In this document: piece after piece, positions 12,301 through 27,300 of the stretch | How positions within the stretch are numbered: position 1 is the first letter of the stretch | Layout of the letters: each line of letters starts with the position of its first letter | NCBI GenBank assembly: GCA_037042185.1 | Contig: JAXQJY010000031.1 | Span: 310,001-374,000 of the forward strand | Length of the DNA stretch: 64,000 nucleotides | Origin: Sordariomycetes sp. S80-01Y | Taxonomy: Eukaryota; Ascomycota; Sordariomycetes | Direction of reading: 5' to 3' | Notes under the pieces: model-generated | What the model was told of the DNA's origin: nothing | What the model saw: the letters and a program-made list of their open reading frames with translations, nothing else | The model's database searches: none | Position numbers and translations under genes: made by a program

Positions 12301-15300
12301 GGCTGTATCTGGGGAAGCAGACGACGCTGCATTCTTGACATCAGGATATCCCCAAGCAAGGTTGTCAATCAAGGTAGCCGTAACTTCAACGACGTCGGCA
12401 ACAAATCCAGCACACATTTGTGCCAAGTTCGGGGAGGTCAAAACGAGAGACCACTCAGTTTGTTGAGCGATCTGTTCCTGCCTGGATAAGGGATGTCCAG
12501 GATCCAGGGGCACCCATGTGGCAGAAGATTTGTTGATAGCCAAGATGGCTACAAAATACCAGAGGGACTTGTCGAAACAAACGGCAACAATATCCCCGCT
12601 AGCAACATTCTTATCATGGACGAGGTGATGCGACAGCCTGTTTGCGGCTTGGTTGAGTTGGTGGTAGCTCATTTCCCCGTCATGAGCGCTTATAGCCAAT
12701 GCATCGGGCTGTTCAACCGCGCGTTGGGCAAAGATCTCATGCCAACACTGTTCGATCTGCTCCGGGGGCTCGCCGTTCCAAGCAATGGCCTGCTGCAGAT
12801 CCCATTTCGAAGACACGGTGACATCTCGAAGTGCTGTTGTAGTTTTGGTCATCAACTCCCCAATGACAGTGTCAAAGTGCGCGCAAAGAGCTTCAACGTG
12901 TGTCTGAGAGATGCATGACTCGTCGAACGTGGCGAGAAGCTCGGTCTCAGTACTAGACACGTAAGACTGCACAACGAGGGGATAGTTGAAATAGCCCTCC
13001 AGAGACGGGGCATCGGCATCGTTGTCCTGTTTTAGCGGTTGTAAAACACCATCCTCTGTGACAGCATCCAGCGGCGAAAAAGGCTGGATCACGAGCAGGT
13101 TTCGGAAGGCGCAGCTATCCGGACTGATCTTGGCGATATTCTGCAGACCGTATTGTTCGTAAGCTGTCATCTCAGCGGCCTTGTTCTGAACGTGTTCAAG
13201 GAAGTCGATGATGGTTGTCTGGTCATCTATCTGCAGGCGGACGGGTACCGTGGCAATGGCAGCACCCGGGATGTCTTCGATCCCAAGGACAGGAGCCTGC
13301 CGACCTGACAAGGTGACACCGAAAGTCACGTCCCTTGTTTCACAGTAGGCAGCAAGTATGATAGCCCAAGCTGCGCGAATGATGGTAGCTCTCGTAATCG
13401 AGGACTCCGAAGCGTCTGGGAACTTGATGACGCGTGAGTAGTTGCGAGTGCGGGACTCAGGGGAAGCACCGTGACGCGTAGGTGGAAAATCGGCTGCCAT
13501 AGCGCCCTGCAGTTCATGAGACCAATAGTTCCGTATCTCAGTCTCGTTCATCTCCGTGATAAACTTGACAAAACTGACGTACGGCCTCAGAGCAGGCCCG
13601 GGAACATTATGGTATGCACTGAGAAGTGTTTTGATCATGAGATTGGTAGTCCACCCATCGAAAACGGCGTGGTGAAGGGAGATCCTGAAGTGATGCTGTC
13701 CCTTTTCTTCCGACAGGGCATATTGGCACAAGCGGGCGCCGTAGGTCATGGGATCTGCCGCAGAATCCCAAGACGCATCGTCTTTGAGAAGGACCTGGAG
13801 AGTGGTGCCATTGATGTTGATGATGCGAGTGCGGAGGTTGGTACAAAGCTGCATGGTCTTTTGCCAGGCAGTCTTGAATCTTGGAATATCCACGGCATCA
13901 GCCAGGCGGAATGCCAGATGGGCTGTGTAGGAGCCGGGGTTTTTGGCAGACAATGCCATCAATCCCTCCTGGAGAGCGGTAACTGGGTATATGTCCTCAA
14001 CTCGAGAATGATCCTGATCGCATTGATCTTTCGCTTCCGTCAGAGCAACACTGCGATCTAGCGGCAGGAGCTCAAAAGGTTCTGTGTCATAGTTTTCAAC
14101 TGTGGTGGTGTCGGACGCCAGGATAGCCATGTCGCTCAGACGAGGCTGAGCAAACACGTCCGCTGCTGTCAGACCAAGCCCGGCCTGGTTTGCCCTCGAT
14201 ACAAGGTGGATAGCAGAAATTGAATCGCCACCAATAGCAAAGAAGCTATTGTCCTTGCCAATGGACTGGCCATCTATTTCGAGTATTTCGGCCCAGATAC
14301 TCCGAAGACGATGTTCGTTTTCGGTCGTTGGCTCAGAGTCTTCTTGGTGCTCCAAGACAAATGAGCCAATCTGCTCAGTTGTGAGGTTTGCCATTAATGA
14401 CCTTAGGGCACCTCGATCAAGCTTGTGAGACGTGTTGAAGGGCATCGTCGACAGGGGTATCCAGTATGTGGGTACCATGTAGGTCGGAAGAGTCTTCTGC
14501 AGGTCTGCTGCGGCATGCGAAAACGAGTCTCTTATTTGTTTGGTCATCCCTAGCGCAAATGTTGGAAGTGCGCTTGTCGTCAGGGCTTTGAGACCGATAA
14601 ATGCAGTCAGCGTCTCTCTAGAGCCGACATTGATAACATCTGCTGCAACGTGCTGCGCTTCGTCGACAAGAGACTGTTGCATATTGTGCTCGATCTCGCC
14701 CAGCTCAACTCGGTAGCCGCGGATCTTGACCTGGGTGTCACGTCGACCTAGGAACTCGATGGTTCCATCTTCGTTGTACCTGCCAAGGTCTCCGGATCGA
14801 TGAAACTTGTTTTTTGAGGACGGCAAGAAGTCAACTTCCTGGATAAAGGCAGCCGAAGTTCTTTCGAGATCGTTGAGGTACTCGCGAGCCATGTTGCGCT
14901 CGATCAGTATCTCTCCCACAGCACCAATCGGGGCCAGGCGGTTGTAATCATCCAAGTCGACAATCCACATATTTCCGCTGAAGGCGTGCCCAATGTTGGT
15001 TGGCGAATCATCGCGAGACTGATACTCGTAGGAACCGATAAACACAGAAATCTCGGATGGGCCGTAAGCATTAATGAGCCTGACCCGGCCGAACCAACTC
15101 TCAAGGACCTTCTTGGTCGGCGGCTCGCCCACAAGGAGGAGCATCTCGAGATATGACAGCGTGGCGGGGTCGATGGTCTCGAGGAAAGATGAGGTTAGAA
15201 GGGCCGCCGTGACTCTGGCCTCATTCATAAAGTTGACGAGGCTACCGCCTAGTCGTTGCTCCTCGCTCGGCGTACAGATAGTCCCGCCGAAAACCAGAGT

Positions 15301-18300
15301 TTCCAGCATCTCACTCAAACTTACATCGAAGACGTAGCTCGAGAATTGCAAGACGCGGGAGCTTTCGTTGAAGGCGTACGCCCGGTTGTGGCCAAGGAGA
15401 CTTCCGCACAACGCCTTGTGCTCAACTACGATGGCCTTGGGCTTGCCTGTGGAACCGGAAGTGAAAAGAACATAGGCGATGTTGTTGGGCTGTGCTGTCA
15501 GTTGCGCCTCAACGTCTTCAAGCTGGCGAAGGAAGCTAGACGAGAATTCGACGACAGTGTCTGCCATATCCCTGCAGGCCTCACGAGTAGATGGCGAGAC
15601 GATGACATAGCGGTTGCCGGTTTCCTCAATGATAGCACGCCGTCGGCTAGGAGGATGCGACGGATCCAGTGGGACAAAAGCACCACCGGCCTTAAGAATG
15701 CCCAAAACAACAACAGTAGTGTACATTGACTTCTCCAAGCAATAGGGAACCAGCGTCTCACGGCCGATGCCGAGGTTGACCAGGTACGCGGCGAATCTGC
15801 TGGACAGCTTGTCTAGCTCAGCATAAGACAAGCTGCCTTCTGGAGAGTACACGGCCTCATGATCAGGAGTGCGCTCGGCCTGCTGTGACACTAGGTCATG
15901 AACGCAGACATCCGGAGGGGAGTATGCGCTTTCGGCATTCCACCGTGTAATCTGCTTCACGTCGGCAGGACTGCAAAGGATCATGGATGAAAGAGGTTCA
16001 TCCATGGTATCATAGAGCTGCGCTGCACAATGGGCGATCTGTTGTGCGAGCATCGTTGCTCTACCTCCTCCAACGATGCCAGAATCGTGAATCAGCTGGA
16101 TGGTAACATAGTGGTCGGCGACGTGGGCTTCGACAACCAGAGGATAATCGAAGTGTCCCTCGACGTTCTTCTCGAAGTTGAAAGCTTCATTATCGACTGG
16201 TGTCAAAAGGTCCTCGTCAATCATTCCACCAAAGATCTGTTCCACAGGTTGCACGATTAACAAACTAGTGAAGTCAATCGCATCACGCGCATCCTGTCCA
16301 AGTTTTCCAATGTTGCGCAGGCCGAAATGCTCGAAATTGGTCATATCGGAAACATCTTGTTGGACGTACTCCAGGTACTTTTGTTTGGACCAAGTAGGGT
16401 CGAATCGGACTCGCGTAGGCAGTGTTGCAACGGTGGGACCCGGCATCTCGAGGAGTCCACGTACCGCGCCGTTGCGGCCCGAGGAAATGGTACCGAAGCA
16501 GACATCATTGGCTTGACAGTAGCGTGCTAGAACCAGTGCCCAGGCAGCGCGGACGATAGTCGCTGTCGTGAAAGACGACGGGGTGGACTTGGGCAAATCG
16601 AAGGTGTGGCGTGTGGACAGAGTTTCGTTGCTGAGCTGTGATGTCGACACAGCAGGATAGTCAGCCTTCTTTGCTCCTTCTAAGTGCTGTTGCCAGAAAT
16701 GAGCTGCAGCATCGTGATCCATGTTCTCCAGATGGCGAATAAAGCCAGAAAAGGGCTGCAGCTTTGGCGCAGACGTTCCAAAGTACGAGGAGTAGAATGA
16801 TTGCATGAGCAATTTCATCGACCAGCCATCGTAGGCGGCATGATGCGCCGTCCAAATGAAGTAGGTCTTTTTACGAGATTTGACGATGGTCTGGCGGCTA
16901 AGGGGAGATCCGTAGTCGGTGGCGGTGGACTTGACATGGTTGATGAAGTGTTCCAGTCCCTCGGTCTCAACCCACCCAAGATCATCTCTGAGCACAACCT
17001 GGGTCGCGCGACCGCTCAGATGAACTATTCGAGTTCTCAAATTGACACACTGCCGAACCGCATGAGACCAAGCGGCTTTGAAACGATCTAGGTCGACATG
17101 GTCGGCTAAGACGTAGGGCAGGATTGCAGTGTAGCTTCCTGGCTTCTTCTTTGTCAAAACCATCAGGCCTTCTTGGACAGGGGTGCACGGGTAGGCGTCC
17201 TCAATGACTAGATTCTGATCAATTTTGCGAATGGTATCCTCCAATTCGCTCCGAGGGGCATTCAACAGGCTGAAGGGCTCAGGGACATCTTGCTGGTCGG
17301 ACGTGGAGGTGACGCAGAGGGCTTGGTCAGATAGTTTCGGGTTGCGGAAAATGTCAGAGATGGCTAGTCCTATGCCAGACTTGTCGGCGGAAGCAACAAG
17401 CTGGATAGCGGACATGCTGTCCCCTCCAAGTCTGAAAAAGGAGTCATTCTTGCCAATGCTGGCGGGTTCTCTTCCCATGGTCTGAGCCCACAGTTCGCGA
17501 AGCTTGAGCTCGTCTTGAGTGGTGGGCTCAATCTTTTCCTGCGACTCAAGAGAGAACAGCGTAAGTTGTTCCGGTGAAAAAGCTGATGCCGCTTGCCGGA
17601 TTGCTCCGCGGTCGAGCTTCATGGATGTGTTGAACGGCATCGAGCGCACCGGGATGTACAACTTGGGTATCATGTAGCTTGGCAGCCAGTCAGTCAGCTT
17701 ATCGGGCAGGTCTCGTAGCAATTCTCGAAGGGAGACGTCGAGTGGTACGATGGGGTATGGAAGATCTTGGCTTTCTGTCTCGTGTTCCTTGAAATCCATG
17801 AAGACTGCAAGAACGTCTTGAGACCCCACCTTGAGCACGTCGGCTGCTACATGCTCGATAGAAGGCAAAAGTGACTGTACAGCGTACTGGATCTCACCAA
17901 GCTCGATCCTGTAACCATGTAGCTTGATCTGCGCATCGCGGCGACCCAGATACTCAATAGAGCCATCAGTGTTGTAGCGTGCAAAGTCCCCCGTTCGGAA
18001 GAAGGTGGTAGGATCTGAATCTTCGAGAGCTGGACGGAAGTCCACATCGCGCTTGAACACCTCGCTGTTCTTGTCCAAGTTGTTCATGTAACCTCGCGTC
18101 TGGTATCTCTCAATCATTATCTCGCCAACACAGCCGATGGGCGCGAGCTGGTTGTGGTTCTCGGGCTCCACAATCCAGACCTTGGCCTTGAAAGGATATC
18201 CGATGTTGGTAGGCTGGTTCTCGCCAGGCTTGAACTCGTGGAAACACACGTGCATGGAGGCCTCGGAAGGTCCGTATGCATTGAAGAGCCTTACGTGGTC

Positions 18301-21300
18301 AACCCATTTCTCGACGTTGTTCTGACTCGGCGCCTCGCCGACGAAGAGCAGCAGCTCCAGAGACGGGACGTCCCCCGGGGACAGCGACTTGATGACTGTG
18401 TCAGTCAAGAAAGCTGTGTTTACTTGCGCCTCAGACATGAACGCTGTGAGACTTTGCAGACGTTGATCGTCGGACGGCTGACAAATTGTTCCGCCGTACA
18501 TGAGAGTCTCAATAATGTCGTTGAGACTGACATCGAAGAAATAGTTTGAGAACTGCAGAACGCGAGACCTAGCGTTGAGTTCATACCCTCGGCCAGGACC
18601 AAAAATGGTGCTGCTGAGTGCGTTGTGCTCGATTATAAAAAGCTTCGGCTTGCCTGTCGAGCCGGATGTGGACCGAACATATGCGGCGTCAGAGGGCTCG
18701 ACTTTAATCAAGCGTGCTGGGTCGTCTGAAGAGGATTCGAGATGAGATATCAACTTTTCTGAAAGTTCTAGCGCATTGTCGACCAACATTCCACAAGCCG
18801 CGATAGCGGAGGAGGAAAAGATACCAAACTTGGCTTCTGTCTCTTCAATGATGGCTTGGTGGCGGGCTTGTGGGTGCGTCGGGTCCATAGGAACGTGAAC
18901 TGCCCCGGCTTTCAAGATCCCGAGCAGGGCGACAGTGGCATATACAGACTTCTCGAAAGCGCAGATCACCCGTGAACTTCTTCCAACACCCAGCTGACCG
19001 AGGTGCAATGCCAGTTGAGTGGACAGGTGGTCAAGCTCGCCGTATGACAATGTCCTTGTCGAGGAATACAAGGCCTGCTGCGACGGATTGTCCCTTGCTT
19101 GTTGCGAAATGACCTCGTGCGCGCATACATCAAGCTGCGGGGGTATCTGCCCATTCCACTCGCATATCTGAGCCTTCTCCACCTCGCTTAACAGAGATAT
19201 GGACGACGGCACCGAGTCTTCCTTGAGGAGCAGCTCTGAAGCAACATGCCCAATCTGGTCAGCCAAGAGCTCAATCTGGGGTTTCCTCAGTGCGCTAGTT
19301 TGATAGATCAACTCAAGCTTTATGCCAGTCTCCGATACCAGGGCTTCAACGACAAGGTTCTGGCTAAAGTAGTCTTGTCCATGCTCGTCGAAGTACTCAG
19401 ACTCATCTATCGACAAGAGAAGCTCCTCGTCGTCCTGCACCTTGTTGAACATCTGCTTAACAGGTTGGACGATAAGAAGCGACGAGAAGTCGCACGCCGC
19501 CTGGATTTCAGGACTCAGCTTGCCAATGTTCTGGATGCCGTATTGTTCAAATTCGCTCATCTCGGCCGCTTGTTGCTGAATGGCCTCGAGGTACTGCCTG
19601 ACCGTATCTTGCTTGTTAATCTGAACACGGATCGGCAGAGTAGCAATTGTTGCGCCGGGAATGCTCATTAGTCCCTGGATGGGAGCGTTGCGCCCGGACA
19701 CCACAGCCCCGAACGTAACATCGCTGGTCTCACAGTAGCGGGCGAGAACTATAGCCCAAGAAGCTCTAAGAACGGTAGCGGAGGTCACTGAGCTCTCAAC
19801 ATCCGGTAAGGTGAGCTGTTTGCGCACCACTCCTGTTCCAGACGAAGTCGAAGGTTTGGCAGCTGGCGGGAAGGTTGCTTTCTGGGCTCCGTCCAACTGA
19901 CGGCGCCAGAAGGATGCTGCGACGCCGATATCCATCACATGTAGGATGTGGTTGATAAAAGTCGAGTATGGCTCCAACCTGGGAGCCGCACGGCCGTAGT
20001 AAGCAGCCATGAATGTTTGCATAATAAGCGAAAGAGAGAAGCCGTCGTAGATGGAATGGTGAACCACCCAGACAAAGTAACTCGCTTCGCTCTCCTCAAC
20101 GAGGGCCTGTGTGGACAGTCGAGAGCCGTAAGTCATCTCGATATTCTTTGTGTGCGCCATGTAAGAGTTGAAGCTGTCTGTGTGCGTAGTGTCCCAAACC
20201 ATGTCGTCCGCAATTATGGCCTGCAAGGCTTCACCATTTGCAAGCACAATGCGTGTACGTAAGTTGGCACATTGCTGTACAGCAACTTCCCATGAACTTT
20301 TGAAGTGGGCAATATCGGCACTCGAGGATAGCTTGAAAGCAAACTTGGCAATGAAGGACCCCATCTGCTTTGTGGACAGCACCATAAGACCCTCTTGCAG
20401 TGGCGAGCAAGGGTATATATCTTGAATAACCTGATCAGAGCCCATGTTTGTCTGCTTGCGAACAGCTGCCTCTGCGTCGATCAAAGACAGAGGCAGCATG
20501 CCGAATGGGGGAACTTGCTCTTGAACTTTGTTAGTGATAGCAGCGGCCTCGGACACGGCAAGAAGACGGCTGTCTTCGAAGATGTCTTTGACCTTGAGCG
20601 AGACGCCCTGATCACGAAGAGTTGAAACAAGCTCGATAGCCGTGATCGAGTCACCTCCAATCCTTAAGAAACTGTCGTCACGTCCTATGCTCTCAGCATC
20701 GATATTGAGAAGATCGGACCAGATGCGCTGCATTTTGGACTCCATTGCTGTTTCAGGCGGTCTCTTCTCTGTGTCGGCGGGACGGAACTTGTTCAATTGC
20801 TCTCGCGTGAGTTGCTCGGTCATTTCTCTCAATGAGCTCCTGTCCAACTTCGTCGAAGTAATGACAGGCATGAAGTCACATAACATGAAAATGCCAGGGA
20901 CCATGTAGGCGGGCAGCACCACGTCGAGTTTGCTTGTGGCATCGCGGATCGACTTTTGAACATCGGTACCAGGAACGGTGAAGATGTCCTCGGCGGCGTA
21001 GTTACCAGAAAGCCGAGTTTCCCCAGTGAAACAAATGTGGGCGACGAGAGAAGCAGAGCCATTGCAATCCGCAACGCCGACGGCGACCTCTTTGGCGCCA
21101 GGGAAGACTCTCCGCACATGATGTTCGACTTCGCCCACTTCGATCCTGAGTCCGCGAATCTTGATTTGGGTATCCTTTCGGGCTACGAACTGAAGCAGCC
21201 CTTGGCCGTTGATGAAACCAAGGTCTCCAGTCAGGTAGAATCGATCCCAGAAGGGCTGATCCTTGCGCGTTGCCCAGCTCGGAAGGCCTTTTCGCACGGT

Positions 21301-24300
21301 GTGGTTGGTTTTCTCGGGATCTGAAAAATACTCGCGAAGGAGCGTGGGGCCTTGAATGACTATTTCACCCTCGGTGCCAGCTGGAGCAAGACGTAAAGGA
21401 TCTTCCGGGTCGACCACCCAACAGGATACTCCAATGGGCAGACCAATGATGGCCGAAGACTCTTCTGCCGATCTCCATTCATGAATTGAACTAAAACAAC
21501 AGCATTCCGAGGGACCCCATCCATTAAGAAGTCTCAAGCCAGGTACATCGACCCAAGTCTTGTAGAGATCACGACCGACGGCTTCGCCGGCCAGAAGCAG
21601 AAGGTCCAAGGACGGTACTGTTTCGGGCCGGAGCGTGCGAACGTACGAGGGGGTTAAATACGCCCAGTTGACATTGAAGTCTTGGATGAAGCCAGGCAAC
21701 TTGTTCATTCGCTGAGTCTCACTAGGCACGCATAGCGTGGCCCCGTGGATGAGAGGCATGACAATCTCGCCAATTGAAAGATCAAACACGTAAGATGCAA
21801 ATTGCAGCATCTTAACGTCGCGAGTCACTCGCAATCGCCGTCCGGTGGCAGTCTCGCTTGTCAAGACGGCCATGTGTTCCTGAATGAAGCCTTTGGGCGT
21901 GCCCGTGCTTCCTGATGTGAAGAGCAGGTACATCGGGTCGGTCGGCTTGACAGTAACATGGCGGAGGGCAGCCAGTGTATCATTATTGTTTGAAGAGATT
22001 CCGTCCAAGAAATCGGAAGTTATTGGAAGAAGATCTCGTGTGAGGCCTGAACAAGCTTGCGCATTCTCCTTCGAGGTCAAGATGAGTCGAGCGCCAGTCT
22101 GGCTGACGATCTGCTCATAACGATGTCGTGGATGCGAAGGGTCAAGAGGCGACCAAGCGGCGCCAGCCTTGTTGATTGCAAGTATCGCTACGAAGTACCA
22201 AGCGGTCTTCTCAAAGCACACGTGGATGAAGTCTCCGGCGCACGTTCCAAGCTCTGTGACAAGATAAGCAGCTAGATGATTGGAAGCAGCGTCCAATTGT
22301 CTATAGGACAAAATGGCATCATGCGCGTTGATAGCGATGGCTTCAGGATGAAGTCGAGCCTGGTGCGCTACAGCTTCGTGGAAAGTTGACGGAATGATCT
22401 CGGGGGGTTCATTGTTCAGAGCAGCAGCGACTTCTCGGTCTCGTGTAGAAACAAAATCGATAGAGTCCAAAGACAATGTGCTGTCCGAAGTGAGACAAGA
22501 CACGGCTTGCTCGATTTGGCATAATATCAAGTCGATTTGAGAGTCGTCCAAAACCGCCGAATCATATGTGCAGTGCAATGAGTTCTCGCCGTCTGACACG
22601 AGTGCTTGAATAACCAGCGGGAACGAAAAGTAGCCGTCCATACCATGGTCCTCTGTGGTAACAGGCGAAAGCACAGAGTTAGAAGCGTCTTCAACCCAAT
22701 CCATCTTCTGAGATGGCTGCACGACTAAGAGAGAAGAGAAGTCGCATGCATTCTTGATCTCGGCGCTGATCTTGGCGATGTTTTGAAGGCCGTATTGCTC
22801 GTAAGGGATCATCGAATTAGCCTGGGACTGCACGCTCTCCAGCAATTCCTTGACTGATCCTTGGTTCAGCCGGACCCTGATTGGAATCGTCACGACAGCT
22901 GGTCCTGGCATTTCGCTCATGCCCGGAACAGGTGCCTGTCTTCCAGAAACGGTAGCGCCAAAAGTGATGTCCTCAGTCGAGCAGTATCGGGCGAGGACCA
23001 AAGCCCACGCCGTACGGACAATTGTAGCCCTCGTGAAAGATTTACCTGGTGACTGAGGGATGTCAATCTCTTTGATCATCACTTTCGTTGGGCCAGCGCG
23101 GGCGGCACTTGGTGGGAATCTGGCTCGACTGGCGCCCTGAAGCTGCTCTTTCCAGAAAGACTCGGCAGCCTGGTGGTCCAAGGTTTGTACGTAGTGGATG
23201 AAACGGGAATATGGGCTCAGAGATGCCACTATGCCATCGTAAAAGTCCAAGAAGGACCTCATGATCAACTGACCGGTCCATCCGTCATGGATAGCGTGAT
23301 GCACGCTTAGTACCATGTATCTGTGTCCACTTGGTTCGCAAACAAGAGCGTAACGCGCGAGCTGGGAGCCATAGGTCATTTCAACATCTTGCATGGCTTT
23401 GAGGGCTGCAGGTAGGCTCCTGACTCCGACTTCGTCCCATTGACAGTCATCTTGGACCCAAAGCTGAATGGTCTTACCGGAGACCTGGACGATGCGGGTT
23501 CGCAAAGCGGGACAGGCTTCAACTGTCCTCTGCCAAGCAACTTTCAGACTTTCCATGTCGACGTGATTAGCGAGACGATAGGCGAACTTGGCGATGTGGG
23601 TGCCAGGGTTCTTGACCGAGAGTGCCATCAACCCTTCTTGGAAAGGCGTACAAGGCATTGCATCTTCAATATTGGACCTGGGCGGCAGTTGGCAAATTTC
23701 CCGTATGTCATCTGACAGAACTTCTGTTTTCGATCTTTCAGATAATAGACCGAAAGGTAGAACTTCTTCGTCATCCTCCCTAACCTTGGCGGCGGCAGCA
23801 GCAACGGCGGATAGGCGTGGGTCATCGAAGATGTCCTTGACGCTAATGTTATAACCCGAGGCCCTCGCTATCGTCACCATGTGGATCGCCTGGATCGAGT
23901 CACCACCGATGCGCAGGAAAGAATCGTCTCTTCCAATCGAGTCCTTCTCCATGTGAAGGACTTCCGCCCAGATGTTCTGGAAATGAGCTTCCATGTCAGT
24001 TTGAGGAGGTCGCTTATGTCCAGAGGCTAAGGAGTAGTCTCTGATCTGCTCCTCGTTCAGACCAGCGGTGGCTTTCTTAAGCAATCGTCTGTCGAGCTTT
24101 CCAGCAGCTGAGGAGGGCATGTATTTGCATTGGACAAACATGCTTGGAATCATGTAAGAGGCAAGTGATGCACTCAGCCTTCCTGTGCAATCTAGGAGTA
24201 TGTCGCGAACGTGCTGAGACAGTGGCAAAAATAGCTCTTCGAGGTCAGAGCTCCCTTGAAGCGCATCTTTGCCAAGACAGAAATAAGCGACGAGAGTTGT

Positions 24301-27300
24301 TCCGTTCGACGACTCATGTACATCGACGGCAGTCTGAGCAGCTTCCGGGAGGGCTCGCTGAACATGGCTCTCGACCTCACCCAGCTCAAGACGGATACCA
24401 CGAATCTTTACCTGGCCATCCTTTCGAGAGGCATACTCAATAGCCCCATCGGCAGTGTAACGGCCGAGGTCTCCAGGTTTGAATGCTCGGTCCCAGCCCG
24501 GCCGTGGGTCCATCCAAGCAGGCAGGTGCGTCAGGATTGATGTTTCGGTCTTTTTGGAATCGTTCAAGTACTCCTGGAGCACAGTTGGTGTTTGGATAAC
24601 CAATTCGCCCACGGTTCCGATGGGAGCGACTTCGTTCGGGTCTGCGGGGTCCACGATCCAGACAGAAGACGCAACCGGTTTTCCGATCACTGCAGGATAA
24701 TCTGGAGATTGGTACTCGTGGATAGTATCAACAAATATAGTCTCAGTCGGACCCCATCCATTAACTATTCGCGCATGGCCAAACCATGTCTTGAGTAGCT
24801 CGTGGTTGGCGGCCTCGCCACCGAACAGGATCCACTCAACACCAGGAATATCGCTCGGCTTCAAGGTGCGAGCGAATGACGGCGTGAACATGGCCCAATT
24901 GACGTTTTGCTCGGCAATGTATTGGGCGACATTGTTCAGTCGATCTTCTTCAGATGGCACGTGCAGCGAGGCGCCATACAACAACGGCATTATGAGCTCG
25001 CCGAGGCACATATCGAAGACGAATGAAGCCCATTGTAGCATTCTAACCCCGGAGGTCATCCCGAACCTCTGTCCGCAGTGTATCTGGTTGGTTACAAGGT
25101 TGCTGTGAGTATGAACAACGCCCTTCGGCGTGCCGGTGCTGCCTGAAGTGAAAAGGACGTATGCAGCGTCGGACGGCTGAGCCTCGTTGATTGATATAGC
25201 AGGCAACCGGGACAGACTTTCGTTCAATGGCTCATCGACGATAAGGATATTAGATTGAAGCTCTTTGCAGGTTTCAGCCTCCGCGGACGACGCCAGAACG
25301 AGGTTGGCACGTGTCTGATCGAGGATATGTCGTTTTCGGTCTAAGGGGTGCGATGGGTCGAGAGGCGACCATAGCCCGCCTGCTTTGTTAATTGCCAAGA
25401 TGCTGACGACGTACCAGGCAGATTTTTCGAAACAAGCGACTACAATGTCGCCCTTGTTAATGCCATAGTGCTCTATCAGATACTTCGCAAGCCTATTAGC
25501 CGTGTCATTCAGCTGGCTATAGGTGAAACGTCGGTCCCACGCGCTGATTGCCAGAGAATCGGGAGTTTTCAGTGCAATGGATTCGAATTCGACGTGCCAA
25601 CACTTGTCGTAGAAGTCGAAGCGTTGTGAGTTCCAGGTCCTCGCCTGTTCCACATCCCAAGAAGACGAGACACTGACGTCGCTCAACATGGTGTCAGAGC
25701 CGAGTTGGTTCAAAACGTGGTTGAAGTGCTGATAAAGGGCCTCGATGCGGGCTGTTGGGACGACAGTCTCATCGTAAGTGAAGTGGATGTTCGGCTCATT
25801 CCCTGTGATTTGACATTGAGCAACTAGTGGATAACTGAAGAAGCCGCTCATGTGCGAGGGTCCTTCATTGTTCTCCAGTGGTTGCAGGATAGCGTCTGGT
25901 CCATCGCTCACGGACGACGTTGGCGTGAATGGCTGGATTACAAAAAGACTGGTGAAATCACAAGCTTCTTGTGCGTCTGCGCTAGTCTTGGCGATATTTT
26001 GAATACCGTAGTGCTCGTACCGAACCATCTTGCGGGCCTCGTCCTGTGTGGTCTGGAGGTACTGGGAGACCGACACATTCTTGTTCACGTGAACCCGCAC
26101 AGGTACGGTCGCGATCGTGGCACCAGGAATGCGGTCGATTCCACGCACTGGTGCTTGCCGACCCGATGATACCATGCCGAAGGTGACATCCTCGCTCTCG
26201 GAGTACTTCGCCATCACAAGAGCCCATGCTGCACGAACTGCGGCAGCATCGGTGACCGAGTTATTGCTGAGGTTCGGGATATGAATGGGCCTTGTAGTTT
26301 CAAGCGTTCGTCTGGGCGAAGATTTTGCACGGGGCTTCGCTGGAAATGCTGCTTTGGTCGCCCCTTTCAGTTGTTGCTCCCAGTACGACCGACTCGCATC
26401 TTCATCCAACTTGCTCAGGTATTCAACAAAAGTGGCGTAGGATCCGATCGGGGGCACTTCACGCCCCAAGTATAAGTCAAGAAAGCTTGACATGATGATA
26501 CCGACGGTAAACCCGTCGTAGATGGCGTGGTGCATTGCAAGTGCGAGATATCGGCCGGTCGAGTCTTCAATAATAGCATAGCGACTCAGTCTGGATCCAT
26601 GAAGCATAGGAGAGTCTTCTAGGTTCTCTTTGAAGCTTTGCAAGCTCGTGGCACTCTCCCATTGCACATCGCTTTTTGTAACCGCCTGCAGCGTCTGCCC
26701 ATTGTTGGTGGTGAAGATCCTCGTCCGCAAGTTCGGACAGAGTCGAACAGTCTGCTCCCAGGCTGCGCGGAACTTTTTCTTGTCAACGCTATCTGAGATT
26801 CGGAAAGCAATTTGTACCACGTAAGACCCTGGTTGCTTAACAGAAAGCGCCATCAGCCCGTCTTGGAGCGATGATACAGGGAAGACGTCCTCGATGCTAT
26901 TTCTGGAAACCTGACACTGCTTCTCTGCCTGGTTTAACATGGCATTCTGATCGGAGATGAGCTGGAATGGTTGAATTGCCTCTGCACAGCTCTCGACCTG
27001 GCATTGTCGTGCCATGTCAGCAAGTCGGGGATGCGAGAAGATCTGGGTTGCCGAAAGGCCGATGTCGCGCTTGTGGGCTAATCCAACCAGCTGGATGGCT
27101 GCCATTGAATCGCCAATACGCAGAAAGTTGGCGTTGCGACTAATCGTCAAAGGATCGATTCTCAAAGTCTCCGCCCACAAGTCGCGGAGTGTCTCTTCCA
27201 GGGCGGTAGCCGGTGCCTGATATTGGCCAACACCAGGGGCAAACTGCATGCGATGCTCATCTGGCGATGACTGAGCGATTTCGATGAGCTTCTTGCGGTC

